A stretch of 34,163 nucleotides of DNA, taken from positions 1-34,163 of the forward strand of contig JAPKZA010000413.1 in the NCBI GenBank assembly GCA_026394015.1, read 5' to 3'. The notes under the pieces are model-generated. The model saw only the letters and a list, made by a program, of their open reading frames with translations. It searched no databases and was not told the origin of the DNA. This DNA is from Acidobacteriota bacterium. GTDB taxonomy: Bacteria > Acidobacteriota > Terriglobia > Bryobacterales > Bryobacteraceae. A program made the translations under genes and the position numbers. Below are positions 8,430 through 17,110 of this stretch, in pieces (positions within the stretch are counted from its first letter, which is position 1; each line of letters opens with the position of its first letter).

Positions 8430-9011
8430 TTGTTTCTACGATTCGTGATACCGCTTGGCTTAGCGGTGGCCTGTTGGGCCCAACAAGCAGCACCCCCCAC
8501 CCGACTGAAGCTGAACATCATCGCCGGTCAGGGTGCCGTCAACAACATTGGCATGCGCGTCGCCGCCCAGCCCGGTGTCGAAGTCCTCGATGAAAAGAAT
8601 GCCCCCGTAGTCGGGGCCGAGGTCATCTTCCAGGCCCCCGTCGACGGTCCCACCGTCGTCGCCTACGGCGGTAGCCAAGCCCAAACCGTCAAGACGAACG
8701 CCAAAGGCCAGGCCCAAGCCACCGGCTTCCTCCCCAACGCCCAGGTCGGACCCTTCCGCATCCTCGTGCGCGTCACCGCCGGTAACGATATCGTCGAAGG
8801 CGTCATCAATCAGTCCAACGGCCAGGGCCCCAAGGGCACCAAGGTCACAGCCAATAAAAAGGTCATCTGGATCGTCGCAGGCGTCGCGGCAGCAGCTATC
8901 GCCGGCGGTGTCGCCGCCACGCGCGGAGGCGATTCTGCCGCCGCCGCTGCCGCCAGTAAAAAACCGGTCAGCATCGGCGCTGGTCCCATCACGGTCGGAG
9001 GGCCCCGATGA
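8430..9011 (+). CDS. Exported Ig-like protein with C-terminal membrane anchor, first gene of a three-gene operon
   Basis: A signal peptide (LFLRFVIPLGLAVACWAQ) is followed by a beta-sandwich region of about 100 residues resembling bacterial Ig-like or carboxypeptidase-regulatory folds. Its visible sequence includes GVEVLDEKNAPVVGAEVIF and KTNAKGQAQATGF. A basic stretch and a C-terminal hydrophobic helix (VIWIVAGVAAAAIAGGVAA) come next, with a short Ala/Ser/Lys tail after it. This suggests an exported domain held at the cytoplasmic membrane. The stop overlaps the next ATG (ATGA at 9008-9011), indicating translational coupling. The frame also stays open upstream to GTG 8412. No enzymatic motif is visible. 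Function unknown; a structural or adhesive role is possible. Confidence 0.7.
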   Translation: MFLRFVIPLGLAVACWAQQAAPPTRLKLNIIAGQGAVNNIGMRVAAQPGVEVLDEKNAPVVGAEVIFQAPVDGPTVVAYGGSQAQTVKTNAKGQAQATGFLPNAQVGPFRILVRVTAGNDIVEGVINQSNGQGPKGTKVTANKKVIWIVAGVAAAAIAGGVAATRGGDSAAAAAASKKPVSIGAGPITVGGPR

Positions 9012-9913
9012 AATCCCTATTCCTAATCTCCGCTCTCGCCGCCACTTCGGCCTGGGCCCAGCTCTCTGGCCCCACCCCCGGCTACGTGTTCGACGGCCAC
9101 GCCCGCGAACTCCGCCCCATTCGTGGCTTTGTCGGCGCCGCTCATCTCGGCTCCGCTCTCGTCCATGACGCCGACGCCGCTAGCGCCTCCGCCGATGGCA
9201 CTCTCGCCATCGCCTCCCGCTTCGGCTCCATCGAACTCGTTCGGGGCTTCGATTCCGCCGCGCCCTCGCGCCTAACCCTCGCCCAGGAACCCGGCGATGT
9301 CCTCTTCGCCTGGTCCGGTCACGATGTCGCCGCCGTCTTCCTCGCCTCGCGCAAGGTCCAGATCTGGCGCAACGTCGATGCCGCCACCGACCAAGCCTCC
9401 GCCTTCGACCTCTCCCTCGTCGATGGCGCCATCCGCGACGTCCTCCTTGATGGCGAACGTCTCGTCATCGCAACCCAAGGTGCCCTCTACCTCGCCACCA
9501 ACGGCACCACGAGGCAACTCCTCGCTCTCTCTGATCCCTCCGCCGTCGCCCGTTCAGGGAACCATCTGTTCATCGCCGACCGCGCCGCCGACCGAATCAT
9601 CCTCCTTCGCGATTACGCCACCTCGGCCGTCGCCGAATCGTTTGCCGAAGTCGCCGCCCCCGTTGGTCTCCAACTAACGAAAACGGTCCTCCTCGTCGCC
9701 AGCGCCGAAACCCGCTCCATCGACGCCTTCGACCTCGTCTCGAAAGCGCGCACCGCCTCCCTCGAACTCGATTTCTTGCCCACCCGCATGGAATCCCTCG
9801 GGGCCAATCCACTCGCTCTCCTAAACACCGGCTCCGCCAGCGAGCCCCTCTACGTCCTCGATTCAAGGAACGCATTGCAAGTCTACTTCGTCCCCGCCGG
9901 GAGGGATCAGTAA
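9008..9913 (+). CDS. Exported beta-propeller-like protein of unknown function
   Basis: The 301-residue protein has a clear signal peptide (MKSLFLISALAATSAWAQ). The mature part is rich in short beta-strand motifs: GTLAIASRFGSIELV, DVAAVFLASRKVQIW, RLVIATQGALYLATNG and NHLFIADRAADRIILL. These repeat at about 40-residue spacing, as in WD40/NHL-like propellers. Roughly six blades can be guessed. No catalytic motif or metal site is evident. GGAGGG sits 6 bases before the ATG, which also overlaps the upstream stop, and the next gene starts 2 bases after this one ends, so the three proteins are probably made together. A scaffold or binding role in the periplasm or at the surface is inferred. Confidence 0.75.
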   Translation: MKSLFLISALAATSAWAQLSGPTPGYVFDGHARELRPIRGFVGAAHLGSALVHDADAASASADGTLAIASRFGSIELVRGFDSAAPSRLTLAQEPGDVLFAWSGHDVAAVFLASRKVQIWRNVDAATDQASAFDLSLVDGAIRDVLLDGERLVIATQGALYLATNGTTRQLLALSDPSAVARSGNHLFIADRAADRIILLRDYATSAVAESFAEVAAPVGLQLTKTVLLVASAETRSIDAFDLVSKARTASLELDFLPTRMESLGANPLALLNTGSASEPLYVLDSRNALQVYFVPAGRDQ

Positions 9914-9915
9914 CC

Positions 9916-12096
9916 ATGAAGCGCTTAATCCCTTTCCTCCTCCTGACCGCCGCCTTCCTGCCCGCGCAGACCAGCCTCCCGCTGTCCTTCCGCGTCCAGG
10001 TCTCCGGCGCCGTCCAGACCCTAACCGATAACGGGACCATCCAGTTCAACGCCGACGCCATCGGCAAACCCCTCGACGCCAGCGTCTCGGTCACCAACCG
10101 TGGCACCGGCACCATCAACATCACCCGCGTCGAAATCACCGGCATCACCGACTTCACCGTCACCGGTGCTCCCGCCCCGGAAATCAACTACCTGCCCAAC
10201 GAGAGCTTCTCGGTCAACGTCCGCTTCCAACCCACCACCGGGCAAAGAGCCGTCGGCGCCATTCGCTTCTTCTATACGGATACACCCCCGCCCGTTCCCG
10301 CCGGAGGCCGCATCACCAGCAACTCCTCTGGGCTGAACCTCAACGGAGTAGCTCCGGACTATACCTTTACTTACTTGCCGCCCCCCTCCGCGAATGCCAC
10401 GCCCATCCAGAGCGGCGGCACCATCACCTTCCCCTCCACCGCCGTCAACGAAACCGCCTCGGCCGCCGTGGTCATCGGCAATCGCGGCAGCGGCCCGGGA
10501 ACCATCGGCGCCATTACGGCCACCGGAGCAGCCTTCTCGCTCACCTCCCTGCCCAACCCGCCAACCACCATTGACCCGAATCGCGAACTCCGCTTCGCGG
10601 TCCGCTACGCCCCTACGGCCATCGAAAGCAGCACCGGCTCCGTCCGGATCGAACTGGTCGACCGGGCCGTCACCTTCAACGTCACCGGCTCCAGCACGGG
10701 CCCCGTCTACAGTTACGAACTGCTCAACGGTGCCTCCGCTGCGGCGTTGGCCCGCGGTGCCACCGTCCCCGTCCCCGACATCGCCGTCGGTGACAAAAGC
10801 GTCGTCACCGTCCGCGTTCGCAATACCGGCAACGCCGACGGCCGCATCGCCGTCATCGGCGTCCAAGGCGCTGGCTTCACCGTCACCGACTCCCCGTTCC
10901 TCCCCGCCACCCTCACCCCGGGCGGCTCGGCCACGGTCGCTGTCACCTTCACCCCCACCGCGCCCGGTCGCTTCACCGGCCGCCTCCGCATCGGCGATGA
11001 CTCCTTCGATGTCGTCTCCAACGGCCTCGGTTCCAATCTGACCTTCTCCTACGTCGCCGGACCCGTCACTACCGCCGTTACCAACGGTGGCAGTGTCATC
11101 TTCCCGCCCGTGGTAGCCGGCCAAACCGCTTCCGTGCGCTTCGTCATCACCAACACCGGCACCAGCCCCACCGCCGTCAACAGCGTCGGCGTCCTGGCCA
11201 CCGGAACCACGTTCACCACCTCGAACGTACCCAACCTCCCGGTCTCCCTGGCACCCAATGCCTCGCTGGCCTTCACCGTGAACTTCGCGCCCTTGGCCAT
11301 CGGGAGTCTCACCGGCACCCTCCGCGTCGATAGCCTCTCGTTCGCCCTCTCCGGCCTGGCCAACCAGCCTCCGGCGATCTCGAATTACTCATTCACCGGG
11401 GCCACCGGAGTCCAGCAACCTGGCCAACAGCTCGGCGTCGGTCTCTCGCTCGCCCAGGTCTATCCGCTCACACTCCGCGGCACCCTGACCTTAGCGTTCA
11501 ACTCTGACGTCTTCGCCAACGACCCCGCCGTTCAATTCGCCGTCGGCGGACGAACGGTGAACTTCTCGATCCCGGCCGGCCAGCGTGACGCTGTCTTTGC
11601 TACCAACCAAGCGCAGGTTCGCCTGCAAACCGGCACGGTAGCGGGCTCGATCGTGCTGACTCCCAGCTTCCAAACCGACGGAGGCATCATCCTGACGCCC
11701 ACCGACCCGCCGGCTCTCAGCTTAACCGTTGCGCCCACCGCGCCCCGGTTGCTGAGTCTGCAGGTTACGGGCAGGACGTCCACCGGCTTCCAACTCCTGG
11801 TCACCGGCTTCGCCACCTCCCGGCAAATCACCCAGATCGATCTCACGTTCACCGCTACCTCCGGGGAGAACATCGGTTCCTCGAAAGTAACGATCGCTGC
11901 GGAATCGAGCTTCAACGCCTGGTACCAAGGCACGGCCTCGGCCGCCTTTGGAAGCCAGTTCACCGCCACCATCCCGATCACCCTCTCCGGAGACGTGGTC
12001 AACGTAACCACTCTGGCCGACACCATTCGTTCCGTCTCTGCTGTCCTTACGAACCGCACCGGCGCATCGAACTCCGTCAGCGTCGACTTACAATAA
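9916..12096 (+). CDS. Choice-of-anchor-D / ASH-repeat exported protein
   Basis: This 726-residue protein has a signal peptide (MKRLIPFLLLTAAFLPAQ) and four tandem Ig-like repeats of the ASH/choice-of-anchor-D type at about residues 33-140, 170-255, 280-370 and 393-482. Each follows the pattern GGTITFPSTAVNETASAAV, then NRG or NTG, then a strand ending in FxPT or FAPL. A distinct all-beta C-terminal region of about 240 residues (IPAGQRDAVF, LTPTDPPALSL) lacks repeats and may be the sorting or anchoring part. GGGAGG precedes the ATG by about 10 bases. A strong hairpin terminator follows the stop. Such proteins are commonly annotated as surface or secreted in Acidobacteriota and their ligand is unknown. 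Confidence 0.85.
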   Translation: MKRLIPFLLLTAAFLPAQTSLPLSFRVQVSGAVQTLTDNGTIQFNADAIGKPLDASVSVTNRGTGTINITRVEITGITDFTVTGAPAPEINYLPNESFSVNVRFQPTTGQRAVGAIRFFYTDTPPPVPAGGRITSNSSGLNLNGVAPDYTFTYLPPPSANATPIQSGGTITFPSTAVNETASAAVVIGNRGSGPGTIGAITATGAAFSLTSLPNPPTTIDPNRELRFAVRYAPTAIESSTGSVRIELVDRAVTFNVTGSSTGPVYSYELLNGASAAALARGATVPVPDIAVGDKSVVTVRVRNTGNADGRIAVIGVQGAGFTVTDSPFLPATLTPGGSATVAVTFTPTAPGRFTGRLRIGDDSFDVVSNGLGSNLTFSYVAGPVTTAVTNGGSVIFPPVVAGQTASVRFVITNTGTSPTAVNSVGVLATGTTFTTSNVPNLPVSLAPNASLAFTVNFAPLAIGSLTGTLRVDSLSFALSGLANQPPAISNYSFTGATGVQQPGQQLGVGLSLAQVYPLTLRGTLTLAFNSDVFANDPAVQFAVGGRTVNFSIPAGQRDAVFATNQAQVRLQTGTVAGSIVLTPSFQTDGGIILTPTDPPALSLTVAPTAPRLLSLQVTGRTSTGFQLLVTGFATSRQITQIDLTFTATSGENIGSSKVTIAAESSFNAWYQGTASAAFGSQFTATIPITLSGDVVNVTTLADTIRSVSAVLTNRTGASNSVSVDLQ

Positions 12097-12109
12097 CCGA
12101 CGAACCCTC

Positions 12110-12151
12110 AGCGCCCCCGGTGGATTACTCCGCCGGGGGCGCTTTGCTTTT
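12110..12151 (+). terminator. Rho-independent terminator of the exported-protein operon
   Basis: AGCGCCCCCGG (12110-12120) pairs perfectly with CCGGGGGCGCT (12133-12143) around a 12-base loop, followed by TTGCTTTT. An 11-base GC-rich stem with a T-rich tail is a textbook intrinsic terminator, 13 bases after the stop codon at 12096. Confidence 0.9.
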
Positions 12152-12164
12152 CTGTTGTGGCAAC

Positions 12165-12422
12165 CAGGAGACAATCAACCTCAGAGCCATGCGGAAACAA
12201 AAGCGACCGATCGACTAAGCGGCGGATGCACTCGGGCGAAGTCCCTCCGATTCCATGCACGACATCGCCTGCCGCGAAGCGGAGAGTGTTCTGCTCGACC
12301 GTGGCTATTTCTCGCTCTCCGCGGAGACGTTCCGTAAGTTCACCACAATGCTCGATAGGCCGTTGAAAGAAAACCATAAACTGAGGCGATTGCTCAGAAC
12401 CAAAGCGCCCTGGGAACGGTGA
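12165..12422 (+). pseudogene. Decayed DUF1778 antitoxin (TacA-like)
   Basis: Reading frame 3 gives ETINLRAMRKQKRPID, then an in-frame TAA at 12216-12218, then AADALGRSPSDSMHDIACRE and on to GYFSLSAETFRKFTTMLDRP, ending APWER at 12420-12422. This follows the DUF1778/TacA pattern: an N-terminal ribbon-helix-helix strand INLR, an AA-LGRSxSDFM helix, a LLDR-YFSL tail and a TacT-binding C-terminus. The nonsense codon interrupts the DNA-binding domain and no in-frame start codon is visible upstream, where the terminator begins. A short C-terminal piece could still start at ATG 12255. Clearly a remnant paired with the GNAT remnant that follows. Confidence 0.75.
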
Positions 12423-12726
12423 AGCCAAGCTACCTCCGAGCGCCGGAAAGCTCTCAGCCGAACACGACGTGGCTGCCCTGGATTCCGGCGAAAGAGTGGT
12501 CGGCTACTACAGCCTCGCGGTTGGAGCGGTTGCTCATAAGCAGGTATCTGGCCGGATCAAGCGGAACAGGCCAGCCCCCTCCAAGTTATGATACTCGGGC
12601 GCTTGGCTGTGGATCGGGCGTGGCAAGAAAATGGCCTTGGCGCGGGACTCTTGCGGGACGCCGTTCTGCGTACTCTCCAAGCCGCCAGCATCGCTGGAAT
12701 TCGGGCTCTGTTAGTCCATGCAATTT
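12418..12726 (+). pseudogene. Decayed GNAT acetyltransferase toxin (TacT-like)
   Basis: Frame 1 reads KLSAEHDVAALDSGERVVGY and continues through YSLAVGAVAHKQVSGRIKRN to a TGA at 12589-12591. Homology resumes one frame over at 12588 with MILGRLAVDRAWQENGLGAG and runs to RALLVHAIS. The acetyl-CoA loop QENGLGAG is retained. Three lesions are seen: an internal deletion of about 30 residues between ALDSG and ERVVGYY, where TacT proteins have the DEWL..RRALANQ..GASRTYVV segment; a frameshift at about 12587; and loss of everything after VHAIS, where the transporter gene begins on the other strand. TacT toxins acetylate aminoacyl-tRNA. This one cannot. Confidence 0.8.
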
Positions 12727-13652
12727 CGGGACTTAGCCGCCGTACGCTTCAAATACGACGCCAACAGAGGCCCCGTCGCATTCTGAATCGTCCCGAACAC
12801 CACGCTCGCCAGCGCCGCGTTACTACTCTTCAAAACGTCATAAGCCAACCCCGTCGCCAACCCGCCATTCCGTATCCCCACCTGCATCGCCATCGTCGCC
12901 GCGTCCCGCCTATCCAATCCGCCCCCCCGCGCCCCCGCATAACCCACCAAATACCCCAACCCGTTATGCAGCAGCTCCACCACCACCAGCGTCCCCCCCA
13001 TCGACAATAAAGCCTCCCGCGAATTCGCCGTGATAATCCCGTTCACAAAACACGTCGCCGTAATCACCACCCGCGGCAACCACCGGTCCGCCATCGCCTG
13101 CCGCCGGCGCAACACCCGTTCAAACAGCAAACCGCCCACCACCGGCATAACCACGATCCGCGCAATCGAACCCGCCATCGCCCCAAACTCCACCGGCACC
13201 TCTTTACCCGCCAACAGTCGCATCAAAGTCGGTGTCACCAATGGAGCCAACAACGTCGACAACGTCGTCATCGCCACCGACAACGCCATGTTCCCTCCCG
13301 CGAAAAACGTCATCACATTCGACGAATTCCCCGCGCACACCGCCCCCACCAGCAGCACCCCCGTCGCCACCTCCGGTGCCAATCCAAACCCCGTCGCCAG
13401 CCCAACGGCCACCAGCGGCATCACCAAATACTGCAAGCCCAACCCCAGCCCGATCACCCCCGGTCTCACCAACACCTCCCGCAATCCCCGCAAACTCACC
13501 CGCGTCCCCATCACGAACATAATCAGTTGCAACAGCGGAACCACCAACCCCTTCAAGCGAAACTCGCCCCAGCGCAAGAATGGCTCCGGCCACCACAACG
13601 CCAACCCCGCTGTCGCCAACAGCGCCACACTAAACGCCCAACTCGTCCCCAT
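12711..13652 (-). CDS. BASS-family (bile acid:sodium symporter-like) transporter
   Basis: The 313-residue protein has about nine or ten hydrophobic segments. Family motifs include MGTRVSLRGLREVL in the first third and the core VCAGNSSNVMTFFAGGNMAL followed by MTTLSTLLAPLVTP, corresponding to the sodium-site crossover region of BASS proteins. Late motifs are AMQVGIRNGGLATGLA and VFGTIQNATGPLLAS. Members carry organic anions such as pantoate, pyruvate or bile acids with sodium; the substrate here is not determinable. AGAGG lies 7 bases before the ATG. The last residues (RNCMD and the stop) are read from the antisense strand of the tacT remnant, so the native C-terminus was replaced at the junction near 12727. 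It is divergent from the receptor at 13699 across a 46-base gap. Confidence 0.9.
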   Translation of the reverse strand: MGTSWAFSVALLATAGLALWWPEPFLRWGEFRLKGLVVPLLQLIMFVMGTRVSLRGLREVLVRPGVIGLGLGLQYLVMPLVAVGLATGFGLAPEVATGVLLVGAVCAGNSSNVMTFFAGGNMALSVAMTTLSTLLAPLVTPTLMRLLAGKEVPVEFGAMAGSIARIVVMPVVGGLLFERVLRRRQAMADRWLPRVVITATCFVNGIITANSREALLSMGGTLVVVELLHNGLGYLVGYAGARGGGLDRRDAATMAMQVGIRNGGLATGLAYDVLKSSNAALASVVFGTIQNATGPLLASYLKRTAAKSRNCMD

Positions 13653-13671
13653 GCTTTCCTCTCAGCGTCAC

Positions 13672-13683
13672 ATGATATATCAT
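13672..13683. promoter_or_regulatory. Perfect 12-base palindrome between divergent transporter and receptor genes
   Basis: ATGATATATCAT is its own reverse complement and sits in the middle of the 46-base gap between the BASS start (13652) and the receptor start (13699). Its placement suits an operator controlling one or both genes. The AT-rich core may also serve as a -10 region. No regulator gene is adjacent. Confidence 0.4.
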
Positions 13684-13698
13684 CAACCTCGCTTCACC

Positions 13699-16600
13699 AT
13701 GCGCCTTCTTATCCTTTCTACCCTACTCGCCCTCGCCGCTCACGCCCAAACCGCCACCGGCACGATCAACGTCGTCGCCGAAGATAGCTCCCAAGCCGTC
13801 GTCCCGCGAGCCACCGTCAGCGTCACCAACAAATCCACCGGCCTCGCCCGTTCCGGGTCCACCGGCGACCGCGGCGAATTCCAAGCCACCTTCCTCCCCG
13901 CCGGCGAATACACCATCTCCGTTCAAGCCAACGGCTTCAAACGGTCAAACATCGCCGCCTTCACCCTCCAAGTCGACCAGAACGCCACCCTCCGCCTCAC
14001 CCTCACCCCCGGCGAAGTCGTCGAAACCATCCAGGTCACCGAAAGCACCCCGCTCCTCGAAGCCGACACCTCCTCCCTCGGCCAGGTCATCGAAAACAAG
14101 AAGATCCTCGAACTGCCCCTGAACGGACGCAACCCCTTCGCCCTCGGCCTCCTCGCCGGCAACACGACGCCCGTCGCCGGCATGGGCACCAACCTCCCCT
14201 TCATCGCCGGCGGCGGACGCTTCTCCGCCAATGAGGTCCTCCTCGATGGCGTCGACAATAACACCACCGTCACCTCCGGAGCCATCGGCCGCAGTGGCAT
14301 CGCCATGCAGCCCAGCGTCGACGCCGTCCAGGAGTTTAAAGTCAAAACCAACTCCTTCTCCGCCGAATTCGGCCACGCCGCCGGAGCCGTCATCTCCGCC
14401 ACCATCAAAAGCGGCAGCAACGACTACCACGGTACCCTCTTCGAGTTCCTCCGCAACGACAAACTCGACGCCAACAACTTCTTCACCAACGCCGCCGGCC
14501 TCTCCCGCGCCGCCTTCCGCCAGAACCAATTCGGCGGCGTCTTCGGCGGCCGCATCATCCGCAACAAGACCTTCTTCTTCGGAGACTACCAGGGCACCCG
14601 CCAACGCACCGCCGCCGCCTCCAGCATCGGCAGCCTCCCCCCGGATGCCATCCGCGCCGGAGACCTCTCCTCCCTCCGCGTACCCATCTTCGATCCCCTC
14701 GCCCGCCGCATCGGCCCCACCGGCAACGTCATCAGCACCCCCTTCTCCGGTGCCATCGTCCCCACCGCCCGCATCAACCCCGCCGCCACCGCAATCCTGA
14801 AGCTCATCCCCTCCCCCAACTTCGGCACGGCCGGAGCTCAAGCTCGCAACTTCTTCCGCCAAGTCCCCCGTGGCTTCGACCAGGACCAATGGGACGTCCG
14901 CGTCGACCACGCCATCACTTCGAACCACAACATCTTCGGCCGCGTCTCCAAAAGCAACCAGACCAATCCTCAACCCGGCACCCTCGACGGCTTCATCGGC
15001 GGCAGCAGCACCCTCTACCGCGACATCTTCCAAGCCGTCCTCAACGATACCTACGTCTTCACCCCCACCCTCGTCAACGAGTTCCGCGCCGGCTACACCC
15101 GCCACAACGGCAGCCGTCTCGTCGACGCCGTCAACGAAGGCGCCAAGTTCGGCCTCGACAACAAAGTCGCCCTCTTCCCCTTCCCCGTCCTCGGCTTCCC
15201 CTCCATTGCCTTTAACTTCTCCGGCGAAGGCACCGGCTCCACCCAGTTCGACGGCTTCGGCGGCGGCTCCAGCGATCTCAACTACGAAAACCGCTTCCAC
15301 TTCGCCGACACCATCTCTGTCAACCGCGGCAAGCACAGCTTCAAGTTCGGGGCCGACTTCCGTCGCAACCGCTTCGATACCCTCCGTGGCAACCCCTTCT
15401 TCGGCCAGTTCATCTTCGGCTCCATCTTCTCCTCCAGCACCGATACCCCCGGCTCCGGAGCTCCCTTCGCCGACTACCTCATGGGCTTCCCCAGCCTTAT
15501 CCAAGGCACCCAAATGCTCGACTGGGGCCGCCAGGCCGACGTCTACTTTGGCACCTTCTTCCAGGACGATTGGAAGATCACCAAAAAGCTGACACTGAAC
15601 CTCGGCTTCCGCTACGATCTCTACACCCAACCCATCGACATCCGTGACCGCGGCGGCCTCTTCGATCTCGATAAAGCCCGCTTCGCCGTTCCCGGCAAGG
15701 ACGGCTACTCCCGCGCCCTGGTCGACGGCGACCACAACAACATCGGCCCCCGCGCCGGCTTTGCCTATCAGGCCGGCCGCCGCTGGGTCATGCGCGGTGG
15801 CTACGGCATCTTCTACGGCCTCCGCGACCAGAACCAGGAAGTCACCCAACTAGCCGGCAACAACCCCAACACCCCCGCGCTCATCGCCCCCGTCGTCAGC
15901 GCCGCCCGCACCGTCCTCCCGCCGTACACCATCAACACCCCCGTCCAGGCCGGCCCCACCGCCACCACCCTCGAAGCCTACAGCGCTACCTCCCCGCTCA
16001 CCCGCACCATTCGTTCGCAAGGCTTCCACGACGCCCGCTTCCCCATGCTCGAACAGTACAACTTCTCCATCCAGTTCCAGCCGGCTCAGGCGCTCCTGAT
16101 CGAAACCTCCTACCAGGGCGCGCGCGGCCGCGACCTCGCCACCCTCTTCATCAACGTCAATCAAGTACCCTTCGAATACGCCCTCGACGGCCGCAACGTC
16201 CAAAGCCGCCGCCCCTACCCCATGGTCAACGGCACCGTCATCCCGACGTTCTCCAAAGCCAAGTCCAACTACAACGCCTTCAATCTCCGCGTCGAAAAGC
16301 GCCACCGCAACGGCCTGAACTTCCTCGCCAACTACACCTGGCAGAAGAACATGGAACAGGGCGGCAGCGGCCCCAGTTCTTTCACCCAAAACGGCGGCAC
16401 CTCCATCGCTCTCGACTCCTACAACCTATCCCGCGAAACCGGCCTCGCACCCATCGACGTCGCCCACATCTTCAACGTCAGCTACGGCTACGAGCTCCCC
16501 TGGGGTGCCGGCCAACGCTGGCTCAGCGGCAACAACGTGCTCAACAAAATCGTCGGCGGCTGGCAAGTCAACGGCATCACCACCCTCCGTGGCGGCTTCC

Positions 16601-17073
16601 CGACAGATATCCGTACAAACCGCCTCCCGCCCATCTTCAACACCTTTAACGTGCCCGACCGCGTCAAAGGCGAGCCCATCCAAGTCACCTCCGGCCGCGG
16701 TCCCGACCGTTTCTTCAACCCCGCCGCCTTCCGCGTACCCGGCACGACGCCCAGCACGACCGGCGCGCCCATCCAACTCTTCGGCGATTCGGCCCGTCGC
16801 GTCGCCCGTGGCCCGGGCTCGGTCAACTTCGATTTCTCGCTCTTCAAGCAAGTCAACCTCACCGAACGCATGCGTCTCCAGTTCCGGGCCGAGGCGTTCA
16901 ACCTAACCAACACCCCCACGTTTAGCCTAGCCAGTTCGAACAGCCCGTCGATGACTTGTATCGGCCGGACCCCCGGTTCGGCCTGTAACGACAACAACCC
17001 CGAGTTCGGCAAGCTCAGCGGAGCCCAGGCCACCGGCCGCCAACTCCAATTCGGCCTCAAATTCCTCTTCTAA
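13699..17073 (+). CDS. Complete TonB-dependent receptor, Oar/CarboxypepD_reg type
   Basis: This is an outer-membrane receptor of 1124 residues. A signal peptide (MRLLILSTLLALAAHAQ) is followed by a carboxypeptidase-regulatory-like domain (about 20-105, ATVSVTNKSTGLARSGSTGD). The plug region holds LPLNGRNPFALGLL and EVLLDGVDNNTT, then SAEFGHAAGAVISATIKSGS. The barrel contains FFQDDWKITKKLTLNLGFRY and NFLANYTWQKNMEQGG, and the chain ends QLQFGLKFLF with a terminal Phe, the usual BAM recognition signal. The frame is open upstream to 13030, but that part is antisense to the transporter; ATG 13699 is the only start giving a signal peptide. Its TAA lies inside the first copy of a tandem repeat. The GH42 gene follows 106 bases later, suggesting carbohydrate uptake. 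No SusD partner is present. Confidence 0.92.
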   Translation: MRLLILSTLLALAAHAQTATGTINVVAEDSSQAVVPRATVSVTNKSTGLARSGSTGDRGEFQATFLPAGEYTISVQANGFKRSNIAAFTLQVDQNATLRLTLTPGEVVETIQVTESTPLLEADTSSLGQVIENKKILELPLNGRNPFALGLLAGNTTPVAGMGTNLPFIAGGGRFSANEVLLDGVDNNTTVTSGAIGRSGIAMQPSVDAVQEFKVKTNSFSAEFGHAAGAVISATIKSGSNDYHGTLFEFLRNDKLDANNFFTNAAGLSRAAFRQNQFGGVFGGRIIRNKTFFFGDYQGTRQRTAAASSIGSLPPDAIRAGDLSSLRVPIFDPLARRIGPTGNVISTPFSGAIVPTARINPAATAILKLIPSPNFGTAGAQARNFFRQVPRGFDQDQWDVRVDHAITSNHNIFGRVSKSNQTNPQPGTLDGFIGGSSTLYRDIFQAVLNDTYVFTPTLVNEFRAGYTRHNGSRLVDAVNEGAKFGLDNKVALFPFPVLGFPSIAFNFSGEGTGSTQFDGFGGGSSDLNYENRFHFADTISVNRGKHSFKFGADFRRNRFDTLRGNPFFGQFIFGSIFSSSTDTPGSGAPFADYLMGFPSLIQGTQMLDWGRQADVYFGTFFQDDWKITKKLTLNLGFRYDLYTQPIDIRDRGGLFDLDKARFAVPGKDGYSRALVDGDHNNIGPRAGFAYQAGRRWVMRGGYGIFYGLRDQNQEVTQLAGNNPNTPALIAPVVSAARTVLPPYTINTPVQAGPTATTLEAYSATSPLTRTIRSQGFHDARFPMLEQYNFSIQFQPAQALLIETSYQGARGRDLATLFINVNQVPFEYALDGRNVQSRRPYPMVNGTVIPTFSKAKSNYNAFNLRVEKRHRNGLNFLANYTWQKNMEQGGSGPSSFTQNGGTSIALDSYNLSRETGLAPIDVAHIFNVSYGYELPWGAGQRWLSGNNVLNKIVGGWQVNGITTLRGGFPTDIRTNRLPPIFNTFNVPDRVKGEPIQVTSGRGPDRFFNPAAFRVPGTTPSTTGAPIQLFGDSARRVARGPGSVNFDFSLFKQVNLTERMRLQFRAEAFNLTNTPTFSLASSNSPSMTCIGRTPGSACNDNNPEFGKLSGAQATGRQLQFGLKFLF

Positions 17074-17110
17074 AGGGGACATCTAAAGGGGACATCTAAA
17101 AGGGGACATC
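17071..17110 (+). repeat. Tandem 13-14-base repeat overlapping the receptor stop codon
   Basis: TAAAGGGGACATC occurs at 17071-17083 and 17084-17096, and as TAAAAGGGGACATC at 17097-17110. The first copy supplies the receptor's stop codon. The unit shares AAAGGGGACA with the two hairpin elements that follow, so all five copies form one cluster. Confidence 0.9.

Noticed and set aside
13030-13698. Upstream extension of the complete receptor
   Set aside because: It is antisense to the BASS transporter, and the signal peptide begins only at ATG 13699.
13945-15849. 634-residue open frame on - inside the receptor
   Set aside because: It is Gly/Glu/Val/Ala-rich low-complexity sequence antisense to a clear receptor. 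C-rich codons on + leave few stop codons on the other strand.
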